NCBI RefSeq assembly: GCF_003967515.1
Contig: NZ_BIFQ01000001.1
Coordinates: forward strand, 5,332,001-5,396,000
Origin: Dictyobacter aurantiacus
Lineage (GTDB): Bacteria > Chloroflexota > Ktedonobacteria > Ktedonobacterales > Ktedonobacteraceae
Direction: 5' to 3'
Length of the DNA: 64,000 bases
In this document: one piece after another, positions 44,582 to 53,924 of the stretch
Position numbering within the stretch: position 1 is the stretch's first letter
Layout: every line of letters starts with the position of its first letter
Position numbers and translations under genes: made by a program
The notes under the pieces: generated by a model
What the model was told of the DNA's origin: nothing
Databases searched by the model: none
Seen by the model: the letters and a program-made list of their open reading frames with translations, nothing else

Positions 44582-45250
44582 CTACTCCCCATTCCAGTTG
44601 TAGGTGGTATCGGGTTTTGCATTGGGAGAGTTATAGGCCAGCGTAACCAGGGTATGAGCCTTCAGCACAACATTGTGGAAATCGCCGCTGTACGGCTTCC
44701 CATCAACGTAGACCTGCCAGCCATCACCCTTGTCGAGCTGATAGGGATACTGCAGATTTGAGAAGCGCTGGCTCCACAACTGCGTGAACTGCCCCAGGGT
44801 ATAGTTTTTCTGCGTCGGCGACTCAATGTGGATCACGCCACTTGTGTCATGCGAGTGCAGCCAGTAGATACAGGACTGGTCGCTGGCAATGCCTATCCCC
44901 TGCGGTACCGCCACCGGTTTCCCATCGATATAAATAGATAGATGGGCGTGAATATGATAGGCAAGCTGCTCCTGGGTGTCGCAGGAGATACCATTCAACG
45001 GAGCATAAGGCGCTGAGCTAGAACTGCTGCTGGTCTGGCTACTGCTGGAGCTATTGTTGGCCGAACCGCCGAGTGGATGGTTGGCGAACCAGATAAAGGC
45101 ACCAACGATGACAGCCACCAGTACAATCGAGCCAGTAATAATCATCTTGTTTCTGCGCCTGGCTTTGAGCTGGCGCAGCCGCTCTGCCTCGCGGCGTTGT
45201 TGTTTCCCGGCGCGATCCTGCTTGACGCTCCGAGGTTGTGTCTTACTCAT
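44582..45250 (-). CDS. Membrane-anchored His-rich extracellular protein
   Basis: 222 residues. A basic N-terminus is followed by one transmembrane helix (MIITGSIVLVAVIVGAFIWF, ~36-55) and a Ser-rich linker (~64-80). The extracytoplasmic domain contains HIHAHLSIYIDGKPVAVPQG, WLHSHDTSGVIHIESP and LGQFTQLW. Closely spaced His residues (HxHxH, HSHD, HIE) suggest binding of a transition metal such as copper. Similar proteins occur in Chloroflexota and Actinobacteria but I cannot name the family. The gene has its own terminator. Confidence 0.65.
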   Translation of the reverse strand: MSKTQPRSVKQDRAGKQQRREAERLRQLKARRRNKMIITGSIVLVAVIVGAFIWFANHPLGGSANNSSSSSQTSSSSSSAPYAPLNGISCDTQEQLAYHIHAHLSIYIDGKPVAVPQGIGIASDQSCIYWLHSHDTSGVIHIESPTQKNYTLGQFTQLWSQRFSNLQYPYQLDKGDGWQVYVDGKPYSGDFHNVVLKAHTLVTLAYNSPNAKPDTTYNWNGE

Positions 45251-45350
45251 GCTTGTCCGTCTTTCGTAGGCAAAATAAAGATGTCGACATGTACTAATAT
45301 TTTAAGGCGAAAAAGATCAAAAATGATCACTGTAATTGTAAAGAAATGGT

Positions 45351-45374
45351 AAAGTGGCCCCCAAAAGCCACTTT
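45351..45374. other. Small hairpin in intergenic gap
   Basis: AAAGTGGC and GCCACTTT arms with a CCCCAAAA loop in the 403-bp gap 45251-45653. No gene is seen in the gap. Confidence 0.4.
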
Positions 45375-45600
45375 CGTGATTGTTTTGTGATCATCCCGGC
45401 CCACATCGCCCATCTGCGCCAGATTCTATCGGGGCAGAAAAATGATACCATACGGTGAGAAACGCGTATCCAGGCAATACGCACTTCTAAATATCCAGGG
45501 TGCAGAATGGCACCCTATTATTATACACTCAACTCTCTCTATCCAAAAGCTCCCTATGAGAATCGGGTACCATTCAAAGTTTGCAAAAAGACAAGGCGAC

Positions 45601-45658
45601 CATAAACACGAACCGCCCCTCGAATCCGATCGGATTCGAGGGGCGGTTCGTGTTTATG
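45601..45658. terminator. 58-bp perfect palindrome
   Basis: 29-bp arms with no loop, centred on CCGATCGG. It overlaps the stop of the minus-strand gene at 45654 and should terminate it. Confidence 0.8.
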
Positions 45659-46145
45659 TGATGGAAAGGTATATATCCACGGTCGTCTGCTGGGGATCGC
45701 TGCTGCGCTCATCGTAGAGCTCAAAGTCGGCGCTGTAGCGGCGCCTGCCTCCGAGTTGCTCTGGTCCCAGTTGCCAGATCTCCCGCCATGCCTGCCCGAT
45801 CACGCTTGCGACCGGGCCCGTCCGGGTGGTGTATATCATATAGCCACTCTCGGGCAGCACCCTGGCGCTCAAGCCCTCCGGAAGGTCCCCCAGGCTGCTC
45901 ACCTCGCACCCGATGAGCAGGGTATAGGGTCCGTGCTCGTCGCTTTCGTAATCGGTGTAGACCGCCAGGATGGAGCCTGGTTGCACCTGGTTGGGAATGG
46001 TATTGCGGATATTCTCCTGGAAAAACCGCTGCCAGAGGCCGGGAATCCTCGCCGTCTCGCCTCTGCTCTCGTCGCTATTGGTCGTGCGTGTCTCAATGCC
46101 AACCACCGTGAGTGCATCCTTGTGAATGGGCCCCTGAAGCGTCAT
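45654..46145 (-). CDS. Cass2/GyrI-like effector-binding protein
   Basis: 163 residues of the GyrI-like (SRPBCC-independent) fold: VVGIETRTTNSDE, IPGLWQRFFQENI, ILAVYTDYESDEHGPYTLLI, SGYMIYTTRTGP and FELYDERSSDPQQTTVDIYL. These match the integron Cass2-like branch, which binds cationic drugs. GGAGGG lies 5 nt before the ATG at 46145. Probably a cytosolic drug-binding protein, with no DNA-binding domain. Confidence 0.85.
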   Translation of the reverse strand: MTLQGPIHKDALTVVGIETRTTNSDESRGETARIPGLWQRFFQENIRNTIPNQVQPGSILAVYTDYESDEHGPYTLLIGCEVSSLGDLPEGLSARVLPESGYMIYTTRTGPVASVIGQAWREIWQLGPEQLGGRRRYSADFELYDERSSDPQQTTVDIYLSIT

Positions 46146-46310
46146 GCTTACCCTCCTTTGCTATGAATAGATGTTCTTGCCTCAAGTATACCATATTATT
46201 CGTGTTTGTTATTAATATACGCCCACACCCGGTAAAGATAATATGATGGGATCGTCGTGTGAGGTCGGCGTGCCATAACGAGGCGATGTTTTATGTTTTT
46301 ATGCCATAAT

Positions 46311-46340
46311 TTGTCGCGAGGGCTTGCAATGGTATATAAT
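46311..46340 (+). promoter_or_regulatory. Promoter of the MarR/glycosyltransferase operon
   Basis: TTGTCG (46311-46316), 18-bp spacer, TATAAT (46335-46340), 50 nt upstream of the MarR start. Confidence 0.7.
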
Positions 46341-46346
46341 TTGGGC

Positions 46347-46361
46347 AACAAATGATTTGTT
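46347..46361. promoter_or_regulatory. Candidate MarR operator
   Basis: AACAAAT-g-ATTTGTT is a perfect 15-bp dyad starting 7 bp downstream of the -10 box, a location that blocks transcription when bound. Confidence 0.65.
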
Positions 46362-46389
46362 TGGCCAATTAAGGTTGAAAGTTTGAGGC

Positions 46390-46893
46390 ATGGGTATGAT
46401 GGAGAGAAATGTTGCTTCGGCGGATGCTTTGCGCCGTCTGTGCGGGACGGTGATGAAGACGGCGCGCCAGGAGTTGATGCAGCACCTGAGCGAGGCGGGC
46501 TCCGATCTTTCGCCGCACCAGTTTCTGGCGCTGATGAATGTCAGTGGCCACACGCTGACGCTGGGCGAGTTGAGTCGCGCCATGGGACTTGATCCCTCGA
46601 CGCTGGCGCCGACGGTCGAGGTGCTGGTGCGTAAGGGACTGGTGCAGCGCGACCGCGACCCGCAGGACCGGCGGCGCACGCTGCTGTCGGTGACTGAGGC
46701 GGGTGGCGCTCTGCTGGCACAGGTGACGCGCCAGGACGAGCAGGGTCCGCTGCTCAGTGGCCTGCAGGCGCTGGGCGAGGAGAAGTCTCACCAGCTTATC
46801 TCATTACTGGAGGAACTGGTGACCGCCATTCATCCCACTTCAGAGGCCGAACACGCCCATCCCTGCCAGCTGCCCATGCATAAAGGACGATAG
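46390..46893 (+). CDS. MarR family transcriptional regulator
   Basis: 167 residues. HTH region LTLGELSRAMGLDPSTLAPT and wing DRDPQDRRRTLLSV (DxRxR motif). Start ATG 46390 with TTTGAGGC immediately upstream; another ATG at 46396 is possible. It is followed 3 nt later by the glycosyltransferase gene, an operon in which the regulator probably senses the glycosyltransferase substrate and represses its own promoter. Confidence 0.92.
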   Translation: MGMMERNVASADALRRLCGTVMKTARQELMQHLSEAGSDLSPHQFLALMNVSGHTLTLGELSRAMGLDPSTLAPTVEVLVRKGLVQRDRDPQDRRRTLLSVTEAGGALLAQVTRQDEQGPLLSGLQALGEEKSHQLISLLEELVTAIHPTSEAEHAHPCQLPMHKGR

Positions 46894-46896
46894 ATA

Positions 46897-48093
46897 ATGA
46901 CGAAATATGCTTTTTTGAATGTACCCGCGTATGGACATGTCAACCCGACGCTGGCCGTGGCGCATGAGCTCGTCGAGCGCGGCGAGCAGGTGAGCTACTA
47001 TCTGACCGAAGCGTTCCGCGCCACGATCGAGTCTACCGGCGCCACCTTTCAGCCCTACCAGATGGACGAGATGCGCCCGCCGCAGGGCTTGACGGCCAAT
47101 CCTCAGAACATCAATATATCCCATCTGCTGGGCATGCTGCTGCGCACGAGCACCATCATCCTGCCGCAGGTTGTGGAGCGGCTGCGCGCCGAGCGGCCGG
47201 ACTGCATCATCTATGACTTTATGTGTCCCGCTGGTTACATGGCCGCCCAGGTCCTGGGTATCCCGGCCATCAATCTGCGTCCCAGCTATGTGCCCTCGAA
47301 AGAGATGATGAGCCGTGGACCCCTGGCGCGGGCGCAGGCGTCCGGTTCCGATCTGGCCGCCCTGCAGGAGCAGCTGGACGCGCTGAGCGCCCGCTATGAC
47401 CTCCCCTCCATGCGCCCGATGGATATCTGGACCCATCACGAGGACCTCAACATCTGCTTTATCCCGCGTGCCTTCCAGCCCGGTGGGGAGGCTATGGACG
47501 ACGAGCGCTTCCTCTTTGTCGGTCCCTCTATCTTTATGCGCCAGGACGCGCCACCGTTCGAGCTCAAGCGCGTCGAGGGCCAGCCCGTCCTCTATATCTC
47601 GCTGGGCACCGTCATGAACAACCGGCCGGACTTCTTCCGCCTCTGCTTCGAGTCGTTCGCCGACCAGCCCTGGCATGTCGTGATGGCCCACGGTCCGCGC
47701 CTCGATCTGTCCGCGCTGGGACCCGTCCCGGCCAACTTCCAGGTCGCCTCCTACCTGCCCCAGCTGGAGGTACTGCAGCAGACCAGCGTCTTCATCACCC
47801 ACGGCGGCATGAATAGCACCATGGAGAGCCTGTTCTATGGCGTGCCCCTGATCGTGGTGCCGCAGCAGCCCGAGCAGTTTATGACCGGCCAGCGCGTCAG
47901 CGAACTGGGACTGGGCACCGCCCTCAAAACCGATGAGCTCAGCGTAGCCGTGCTGCGCCAGGCCGTCGAGCGTGTCAGCGGTGATCCTACCATCCGCGCC
48001 AACGTCGAGGCCATGCAGCGGACCGTGCGCAGCAGCGGCGGCTACCGCCAGGCCGCCGACGCCATCACCCGCTTCGCCGCCACCCATTCGTAG
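46897..48093 (+). CDS. Macrolide-type UDP-glycosyltransferase (GT1, MGT family)
   Basis: 398 residues. Catalytic His is in FLNVPAYGHVNPTLAVAHEL (residue ~14). The donor-binding PSPG-like block is FITHGGMNSTMESLFYGVPL followed by VVPQQPEQ. The family transfers sugars to macrolides and other small hydrophobic acceptors, often to inactivate them. Starts 3 nt after MarR, so the pair is a detoxification operon. The gene is GC-rich and complete. Confidence 0.92.
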   Translation: MTKYAFLNVPAYGHVNPTLAVAHELVERGEQVSYYLTEAFRATIESTGATFQPYQMDEMRPPQGLTANPQNINISHLLGMLLRTSTIILPQVVERLRAERPDCIIYDFMCPAGYMAAQVLGIPAINLRPSYVPSKEMMSRGPLARAQASGSDLAALQEQLDALSARYDLPSMRPMDIWTHHEDLNICFIPRAFQPGGEAMDDERFLFVGPSIFMRQDAPPFELKRVEGQPVLYISLGTVMNNRPDFFRLCFESFADQPWHVVMAHGPRLDLSALGPVPANFQVASYLPQLEVLQQTSVFITHGGMNSTMESLFYGVPLIVVPQQPEQFMTGQRVSELGLGTALKTDELSVAVLRQAVERVSGDPTIRANVEAMQRTVRSSGGYRQAADAITRFAATHS

Positions 48094-48541
48094 ATTCGGC
48101 CCTTGCGCCCAGTACATTCAATTTAGCACAGGCAACAAGAGAAACGCGAGAGGTCCAGTGGAGCATCAAAACGTTCCTTGACACGAAGAGGTATCCCTGT
48201 AGGCGGCATAGGATTGCGGCCTTTCCAATACGGTATTTCTTCTGAAAAGCAGCAATCCGGCCTTGTGCATGCCGCCACCGTTCACGTACGATAACGTTCC
48301 TAAAAATCGAGAAAAGCGTACCTATGACCATGCAGAATTCGGCATATCGTACGTCAACAGAGCGGCATGCACAAGGCCGGATTGCTGCTTTTATGCATTC
48401 TGCGTGTCAACTAGGCCGCAATCCTATGCCGCCTACGGGGACATGATCGGGTCGAGGGATGTTCCATCTTCCGCTGGCGATGTGTCGTTTTTCTTGTTGC
48501 TTGCTCTAAAGTTGAACGTATTGGCCCTTGCGCCCGATTTC
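48094..48541. repeat. Composite palindromic repeat, copy 3
   Basis: Core 48199-48436: GTAGGCGGCATAGGATTGCG ... its complement. Inner arms at 48250-48276 and 48363-48390 enclose a ~90-bp centre with CGTACG motifs. Outer flanks also are inverted (TTCAATTTAGC near 48118 and GCTCTAAAGTTGAA near 48502) and end in TTGCGCCC units on both sides. The right flank is the inverse of 25706-25780 in copy 1. Confidence 0.85.
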
Positions 48542-48775
48542 CCGTTCCATCAACCCTGAAGCCTAAAGAGGCGCCAGCCGACCTGCGGATGACGTCTCTT
48601 TAAGGCTTTTTTCGATATTCTTGCTCCCTTCCTCTTCCTCTTATAGGTTATAGGCAAAGCATTTATCTATGAATAATGCATTTATATTTTGCCATAAAAA
48701 GTGCAAGCTATATAAATAAGCATAAATTTAGGTATAAAAAATATATGAAGATAAGCCAGATTAATCAAACAAATA

Positions 48776-48804
48776 TTGATAGCAGGCTAGAAAGAGCGTA
48801 TACT
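48776..48804 (+). promoter_or_regulatory. Promoter of the methyltransferase gene
   Basis: TTGATA (48776-48781), 17-bp spacer, TATACT (48799-48804), 42 nt before the ATG. It sits in an AT-rich stretch. Confidence 0.75.
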
Positions 48805-48846
48805 AAGCAAATAAGTATATAAATATGCGAAAGGTGAGAAAATCCT

Positions 48847-49734
48847 ATGGCTTCTGATCCTCCAATGCACTCCGATAGCGGCAATACGTACATTCTCGAT
48901 CCTGAGAGTGTGGCTGAAATGGCTCGCCTGATCGAGCTTGATAACATGACTACAAAGAGCATGGGTGACTTCTTGAATGGATTGACTGATCTGCCAGATG
49001 AAGCAAAAGTGCTCGATATCGCCTGTGGGCCCGGTGGCTGGGCTCTTGATATGGCCTTCAATTATCCAGATATGGAAGTCATCGGCATCGATATCAGCCA
49101 GACGATGGTTGCTTATGCCAATGCAAGAGCAAGCTCACAGGGCATTCGGAATGTCTCCTTTGGCGTCATGGATACGACACAGACGCTCGATTTTTCTGAC
49201 CATTCGTTTGACCTGGTCAATGGGCGCTTGCTCAGCTCATTTCTACATAGAGATGTATGGATGCAACTTCTGCAGGAATGCCGACGCATCCTACGACCAG
49301 GAGGCATACTGCGCATTACGGAAACCGATAACGGTGGCGTTACCAACAGCCCGTCATTCGATCAATTGAATACGCTGCTATTTCAGACTATGCACAAAGC
49401 GGGCTATGGATTTTCTCCCCATGGAACGACCCTTGGTATTACACCAATGCTCGAACGCTTATTTTCCCAGGCCGGCTATACCCAGATTCAGTCTCAGGCC
49501 CATTCTGTCAATTTTTCCAGTGACGCCGAGGCCTGGAGCAACTTTTATAAGAATGCAGAAGTTGTCTTTGATGGTGCCTTGCCGCTGTTGCAGCGGGCAA
49601 ATCCCAACGCAGCGGAGGAGCTCACATCCCTGTATCAGCGTATGCTCATCGAGATGCAAGAACCGGAGTTTTGTGGCAGGTGGTATTTGCTGACGGTGTG
49701 GGGAACAACGCCGGAGCTCACTACTCCATCCTAG
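48847..49734 (+). CDS. SAM-dependent methyltransferase, class I
   Basis: 295 residues. Motif I is KVLDIACGPGGWALD, motif II VIGIDISQTM (Asp that binds the SAM ribose), then FGVMDTTQTLDFSDHSFDLV and CRRILRPGGILRITE. An N-terminal ~40-residue helix and a C-terminal domain bracket it. Small-molecule methyltransferase of the UbiE/menG-like group; substrate unknown. AAAGGTGAG precedes the ATG at 48847. Confidence 0.88.
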   Translation: MASDPPMHSDSGNTYILDPESVAEMARLIELDNMTTKSMGDFLNGLTDLPDEAKVLDIACGPGGWALDMAFNYPDMEVIGIDISQTMVAYANARASSQGIRNVSFGVMDTTQTLDFSDHSFDLVNGRLLSSFLHRDVWMQLLQECRRILRPGGILRITETDNGGVTNSPSFDQLNTLLFQTMHKAGYGFSPHGTTLGITPMLERLFSQAGYTQIQSQAHSVNFSSDAEAWSNFYKNAEVVFDGALPLLQRANPNAAEELTSLYQRMLIEMQEPEFCGRWYLLTVWGTTPELTTPS

Positions 49735-50258
49735 AAGTTGTACCCGCCCGGAACTATAAATAAATGCTAGCAACACAAAGGAGTTTTTTTATGGCACTTC
49801 ATCAGCGTGCTATACTTCTCTTTCTGCTGGTACTACTTATGCTATCTGGTATGGCTCTGGAGCCGCGCGCGGCGCACGCGGCGACACAGGCAGGGACGTG
49901 CCAATCATTCAATGTACCGGTGACGCTTGACGATGACCTGTCTACCCCCGCGACTATCTATGGCGAGCTCTGCAATCCTGCTGGTGGTCCGAGCCACACG
50001 GTCCAATTGCTCGTCCCAGGTGGAACCTACGGACATATCTATTGGAACTTTCCTTACCAGCCCCAGAACTACTCCTACGTCCAGGCTCTCACGGCCGCGG
50101 GATACAGTACCTTTAACATCGATCGCATCGGCACAGGGAGAAGTTCGCATCCCCCCATCGGCCTGTTAACCGTGTCCATGGTTACCAATGCCTATGTCAT
50201 CCACCAGGTCGTTTATGCCTTGCGCAACGGAAACATCGCTAGCCATGCGTTTGGTCGG

Positions 50259-50268
50259 GTACTGCTGG
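50259..50268. repeat. Target-site duplication, left (GTACTGCTGG)
   Basis: The 10-bp GTACTGCTGG precedes the IS and recurs at 51783-51792. Confidence 0.9.
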
Positions 50269-51782
50269 CATCTGTTGATACTAAATAGCCAAAAGGTCTC
50301 TGGATGGGGAGGGAGACTTGCCAGAGTGGCAAATATCGAGGAACATCCAAAGAAATTGTCATCACACGTTTTCGAAAGGATCTTCCTCGTATGCCTCATC
50401 ATACCGCATCTGGGCCCGAAGAGGCGAATGCCGATTCGCTCTCACAACAGATCGTTGGCTGCTTGCAGCGCCTCATCGAACCCTCTGATCCCCCTGCCGC
50501 TGCGGTGAGCCGCCCTCGTGGACGACCCGCAGTGCTCTCCTCTGAGCATCTGTGTCTGGCGGTCTTGCTGGCGCTGCTGCGCGGCTTGAAGAGCTATGCC
50601 TGCGTCTGGCGCCTGATCACCTGGTCGGGGGTCGGCCACTTTCCTCTCTTGCCCCATACTCGTGACGCCATCCGCAAACGCCTCTTGCACACCTCCCTCG
50701 ACGTCTGGCAGCGCCTCCTGCTGCGCGTGAGCACCGGCTTGCATGCCCAAACCCAGGCGGTCGCCCAGTGTGATCTGCTTCCCTGGGTTTCCCATATCTT
50801 CGCTCTGGATCAAACCACGCTCGATGCCGTCCAGCGGCGCATGCAGGATGTGCGCGATGAAGCCGTGGACAGTCCACGCCTGCTGGTCGGCAGACTGGCC
50901 GCCCTCTTTGATGTCCGCCGCCAGCAATGGGTTCGTATCCTCTTCCGTGAGGACGTCTTTGCCAATGAAAAACTGCTCGTCCAGGACGTGGTGCGTGGAT
51001 TGCCCGCTGGCAGCCTGCTGCTGGCCGATCTGGGCTACTTCAGCTTTCCCTGGTTTGACTGGCTCACGGACCAGGGCTTTTTCTGGCTCTCACGGATGCG
51101 GGAGAAGACCTCCTACCAGATCCTGCACGTCTTTGTGCAGCAAGGCACCACGCTCGACGCCCTGGTCTGGCTGGGAGCCTACCGCGCCGATCGCTGTGCC
51201 CACCGGGTGCGCCTGATCCAGTTTGAGCATCACGGCAAGCTGTACCAGTATCTGACCAACATCTGCGAACCCGATCGCTTGAGCATGAGCGAGGCCGCTC
51301 GCCTCTACGCGCGTCGCTGGGAGATCGAGCTGGCGTTCAAAGCGCTCAAATGCACGCTGGGCATTCGCGTGTGGTGGTCCTGCGATCCTCTCCTGGTGCT
51401 TCAGCAGCTCTTCGCCGCCTTCATCCTGGCTCAGGTGCTCCATGCGCTCCACGCTCAGGTGGCCTTCGCCGCCCAGGTCCCTCTCTTCGACGTGTCCTTG
51501 CCCGTGCTTGCCACCTTGCTTGCTCAGGCGCCCACGCGATCGGGTGGGCAGCCCCTGATCCAGCGACTGCTCGAGGTGGGTCGGCGCCAGGGTTTGATCC
51601 GGCCCTCGCGGCGCATCGAGCCAGCCGTCCCTGCTCTGCTGAGGTCCTACACCCCGGCCCCACCTGATCTGCCGACCATCCGACCGCCACGCTACGCCCA
51701 TCGTGTCCGTCAGGGACGTTCGGATCGACCCGACTTTGTGCCTCGTTTTTTCACCTTCATCGTGATTTAGTATCAACAGATG
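50269..51782 (+). mobile_element. IS4-family insertion sequence, copy 2
   Basis: 1514 bp with the same 18-bp terminal repeats as copy 1 (13270-14783) and a 10-bp target duplication. One difference from copy 1 was noticed, and the transposases are identical. It interrupts the alpha/beta hydrolase gene in the same orientation. Confidence 0.95.
50391..51770 (+). CDS. IS4-family DDE transposase, copy 2
   Basis: 459 residues, the same protein as the copy 1 transposase at 13392-14771. DDE residues are in FALDQTTLD, LLLADLGYFS and YARRWEIELAFKALK. Start ATG 50391 as in copy 1. It is intact and probably active. Confidence 0.95.
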   Translation: MPHHTASGPEEANADSLSQQIVGCLQRLIEPSDPPAAAVSRPRGRPAVLSSEHLCLAVLLALLRGLKSYACVWRLITWSGVGHFPLLPHTRDAIRKRLLHTSLDVWQRLLLRVSTGLHAQTQAVAQCDLLPWVSHIFALDQTTLDAVQRRMQDVRDEAVDSPRLLVGRLAALFDVRRQQWVRILFREDVFANEKLLVQDVVRGLPAGSLLLADLGYFSFPWFDWLTDQGFFWLSRMREKTSYQILHVFVQQGTTLDALVWLGAYRADRCAHRVRLIQFEHHGKLYQYLTNICEPDRLSMSEAARLYARRWEIELAFKALKCTLGIRVWWSCDPLLVLQQLFAAFILAQVLHALHAQVAFAAQVPLFDVSLPVLATLLAQAPTRSGGQPLIQRLLEVGRRQGLIRPSRRIEPAVPALLRSYTPAPPDLPTIRPPRYAHRVRQGRSDRPDFVPRFFTFIVI

Positions 51783-52434
51783 GTACTGCTGGTCGGCCAT
51801 TCTCTCGGCTCGGTCGCCTGCTGGATAGAAGCTGGTACCTACCATGACGTTGATGGGGTTATCATTACAGGGCTGCTGCATCACCTGAATTCGACCAGCC
51901 TGGCTGGAGTCGTGGCCACACTTTATCCTGCCACGCTCGATCCACGTTTCGCGAACCAATTGCTCAATGTGAATTATGCGGGCTATCTGACTACGGAACC
52001 AGGAACACGAGAAGATGACTTTTATTACGAGCCCGGCACCGATCCCAATGTCCTGCAGACCGATGAGGCGACGAAGGAGACCGCGACACCAGGCGAGTTC
52101 TCTAGCTTCGCGGAACCAATCGCGGACGGGATTTCGTTACAGATCAACGTGCCTGTGCTTGTGGTGGTCGGACAGGACGATAGTTTGTTTTGTGGCCTTG
52201 CCGCGACGGATTGCAGCAGCGCGGCCACAATTCAGCAGGCCGAGGCACCATTTTATGCGCCGCAGGCCCGGCTACAGGTGGCAGTTGTTCCTGAGGCAGG
52301 CCATAATATTAACCTGCATAAGACGGCTCCCCTCTGGTTCGCGACCGCTAAAGCATGGACCAGCCAGCACTTCGCCCCTTGAAGCGACGCTATATCAACA
52401 GTCAGTTCGCTCAGAGGTCCACACTGACGAGCTC

Positions 52435-52466
52435 AGCGAACGCCCTGCTGCAGCAGGGCGTTCGCT
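52435..52466. terminator. 32-bp palindrome terminator
   Basis: AGCGAACGCCCTGCTG and its exact complement, no loop, between convergent hydrolase and MFS genes. Confidence 0.75.
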
Positions 52467-52506
52467 ATCTATCGCAACGCTGTAGGAATCTGCGGAATGG
52501 TGGGAT

Positions 52507-53766
52507 TTAGTTTTGTGGGAATGTCGCTTGCTGCATGTGCCGATCCAGAAACAGAAATCCGGTGATCAGAAGCAGGCCACTCCATATGATGCCCACGGTA
52601 GGCAAAATGCCCAGACGCTCCAGGCTCAGCCCGAGTGCGGATGAGCCGATGGTGAGGACGCTGAACAGGATCAGGCGATAGACACTATTGATGCGGCCTT
52701 GCAGGGCATCTGGTACGACGGCGAAGCGATAACTGTCCATGAAGACAGCACGGATCGAGTCGCAGAGAGCGATGCCCGCGAAGACGGCTCCCAACAGCAG
52801 TGGCATCGTGATGAAGCCATAGAGCGGCCAGAGCACCACGAACACGAGCAGGGCATAGCCCAACGCCCTGCCAAAGCGGATGCGCCGCTGCAACAGCGGG
52901 CAGAGCAGCGAGCCAAGCAGATTTCCGACGCCACCGACCGCGACGATCAGGCCGTAGAGCACCGGCGGGATATGCTGCTGCTGCACAATGGCCAGGACGA
53001 GAAGTACGCTGGCTGTGATGGCCAGGTTGACATAGCTGGAAATCAGGAGGATCGAGCGCACGACCTTCTGCGACCACAGCCAGCTGAGCCCCTCGCGCAC
53101 TTCTACGAGCAGGTGGTGACGCTGCGTCCTCCGTTCGTCTTGCATGGGCGAGCGGATGCAGAGCAATGAGCAGAGCAAGATCAGAGAGGAAAGCGCGTCG
53201 GTGACGAACGGGAGCAGCCGTGTGATGCTAAAGAGCCAGCTGCCCAGCGCGGGTCCGACAAGCCCACAGGAGCCAACGATCAACTCGTTCTGCGCGATTG
53301 CCGTAGGGATCTGGCCCTTTGGCACCATCCATGCCCGTGCTGCCAGTTGGACCAGTTCGTCGAAAAGCGAAATGGCTCCCAGGCTAAAGGCCAGGGCGTA
53401 GAGGAGAAGCAGCCGCAGCGGTCCGCTGGTCAGGAATAGCGCCAGGGGAATGCCCGCCACGCACACCATCAAGCAGAAGGTACAGAGAAGCATCACGCGC
53501 TTGCGCGGCCAGCGATCCACCAGCGCCCCGGCGGGCAGGCTCAGCAGGACGTAGGGAAGCTGCCCCAGGCTATACGCCAGCCCGGCGGCCGCGATCGAAT
53601 GCGTCAGTTCTACAATGAGCAACGGAAACGCGAACTGCGTGCATGAAGTGCCGAGCGAGGAGACGGCCTGGCCGAGCCAGAGCAAAAGATAGTCACGATT
53701 GCGCCAGAGAGAAACGGGCCGTTGTGGACCCGTGGCGCTCGGCGTTTCTTTGGGATGTGCTGCCAT
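52507..53766 (-). CDS. MFS transporter (MFS_3/enterobactin-exporter-like)
   Basis: 419 residues with twelve predicted helices. Opening NRDYLLLWLGQAVSSLGTSC and the motif A-like loop ALVDRWPRKRVMLLCTF are typical of the MFS_3 group, which exports drugs or siderophores. The acidic/basic cytosolic loop lies between helices 6 and 7. The ATG at 53766 has only a weak site. It is a single gene beside the interrupted hydrolase. Confidence 0.9.
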   Translation of the reverse strand: MAAHPKETPSATGPQRPVSLWRNRDYLLLWLGQAVSSLGTSCTQFAFPLLIVELTHSIAAAGLAYSLGQLPYVLLSLPAGALVDRWPRKRVMLLCTFCLMVCVAGIPLALFLTSGPLRLLLLYALAFSLGAISLFDELVQLAARAWMVPKGQIPTAIAQNELIVGSCGLVGPALGSWLFSITRLLPFVTDALSSLILLCSLLCIRSPMQDERRTQRHHLLVEVREGLSWLWSQKVVRSILLISSYVNLAITASVLLVLAIVQQQHIPPVLYGLIVAVGGVGNLLGSLLCPLLQRRIRFGRALGYALLVFVVLWPLYGFITMPLLLGAVFAGIALCDSIRAVFMDSYRFAVVPDALQGRINSVYRLILFSVLTIGSSALGLSLERLGILPTVGIIWSGLLLITGFLFLDRHMQQATFPQN

Positions 53767-53795
53767 CCATTTATTCTCTTTTCATTCAGGCTAGA

Positions 53796-53924
53796 GTGAA
53801 AGGTGACACCAGAATCACTCAATGGGAGGAAGAGGACCTGTGTAGCAAAAAAGACACAAAGGATCCCCTGAGTAAAGAGATGTGCCCTAAAGCCCGCTTG
53901 AAAAAAGCAGCGAAAAGCAGCTAG
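53796..53924 (+). CDS. Possible small basic peptide (42 aa)
   Basis: The frame from GTG 53796 reads MKGDTRITQWEEEDLCSKKD and ends SKEMCPKARLKKAAKSS. The acidic head and basic KARLKKAAKSS tail look protein-like. A hairpin with 11-bp arms (53885-53895, 53929-53939) overlaps the end. There is no strong binding site. Low certainty. Confidence 0.25.
   Translation: MKGDTRITQWEEEDLCSKKDTKDPLSKEMCPKARLKKAAKSS

Larger units (their letters stand above)
49791..52382 (+). pseudogene. Secreted alpha/beta hydrolase, interrupted by IS4 copy 2
   Basis: The 5' part (49791-50268) encodes a signal peptide (LLFLLVLLMLSGMALE..AHA) and the N-terminal half (VQLLVPGGTYGHIYWNFPYQ; STFNIDRIGTGRSS). The IS entered at 50269, just before the nucleophile elbow. 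The 3' part (51783-52382) continues with LLVGHSLGSVACW (GHSLG elbow), VLVVVGQDDSLFC (acid) and VPEAGHNINLH (His). Removing the IS and one target duplication rebuilds a 355-residue hydrolase. The IS end supplies an ATG at 51780 in frame. AAAGGAG precedes the ATG at 49791. Confidence 0.88.

Noticed and set aside
46840..48117. 425-codon frame on the minus strand
   Set aside because: It lies opposite the glycosyltransferase gene, whose motifs are clear. The antisense protein has no family features.
51780..52382. Independent hydrolase gene starting at ATG 51780
   Set aside because: The ATG comes from the IS end and has no ribosome site. The reading joins perfectly with the 5' half, so it is the second part of one broken gene.
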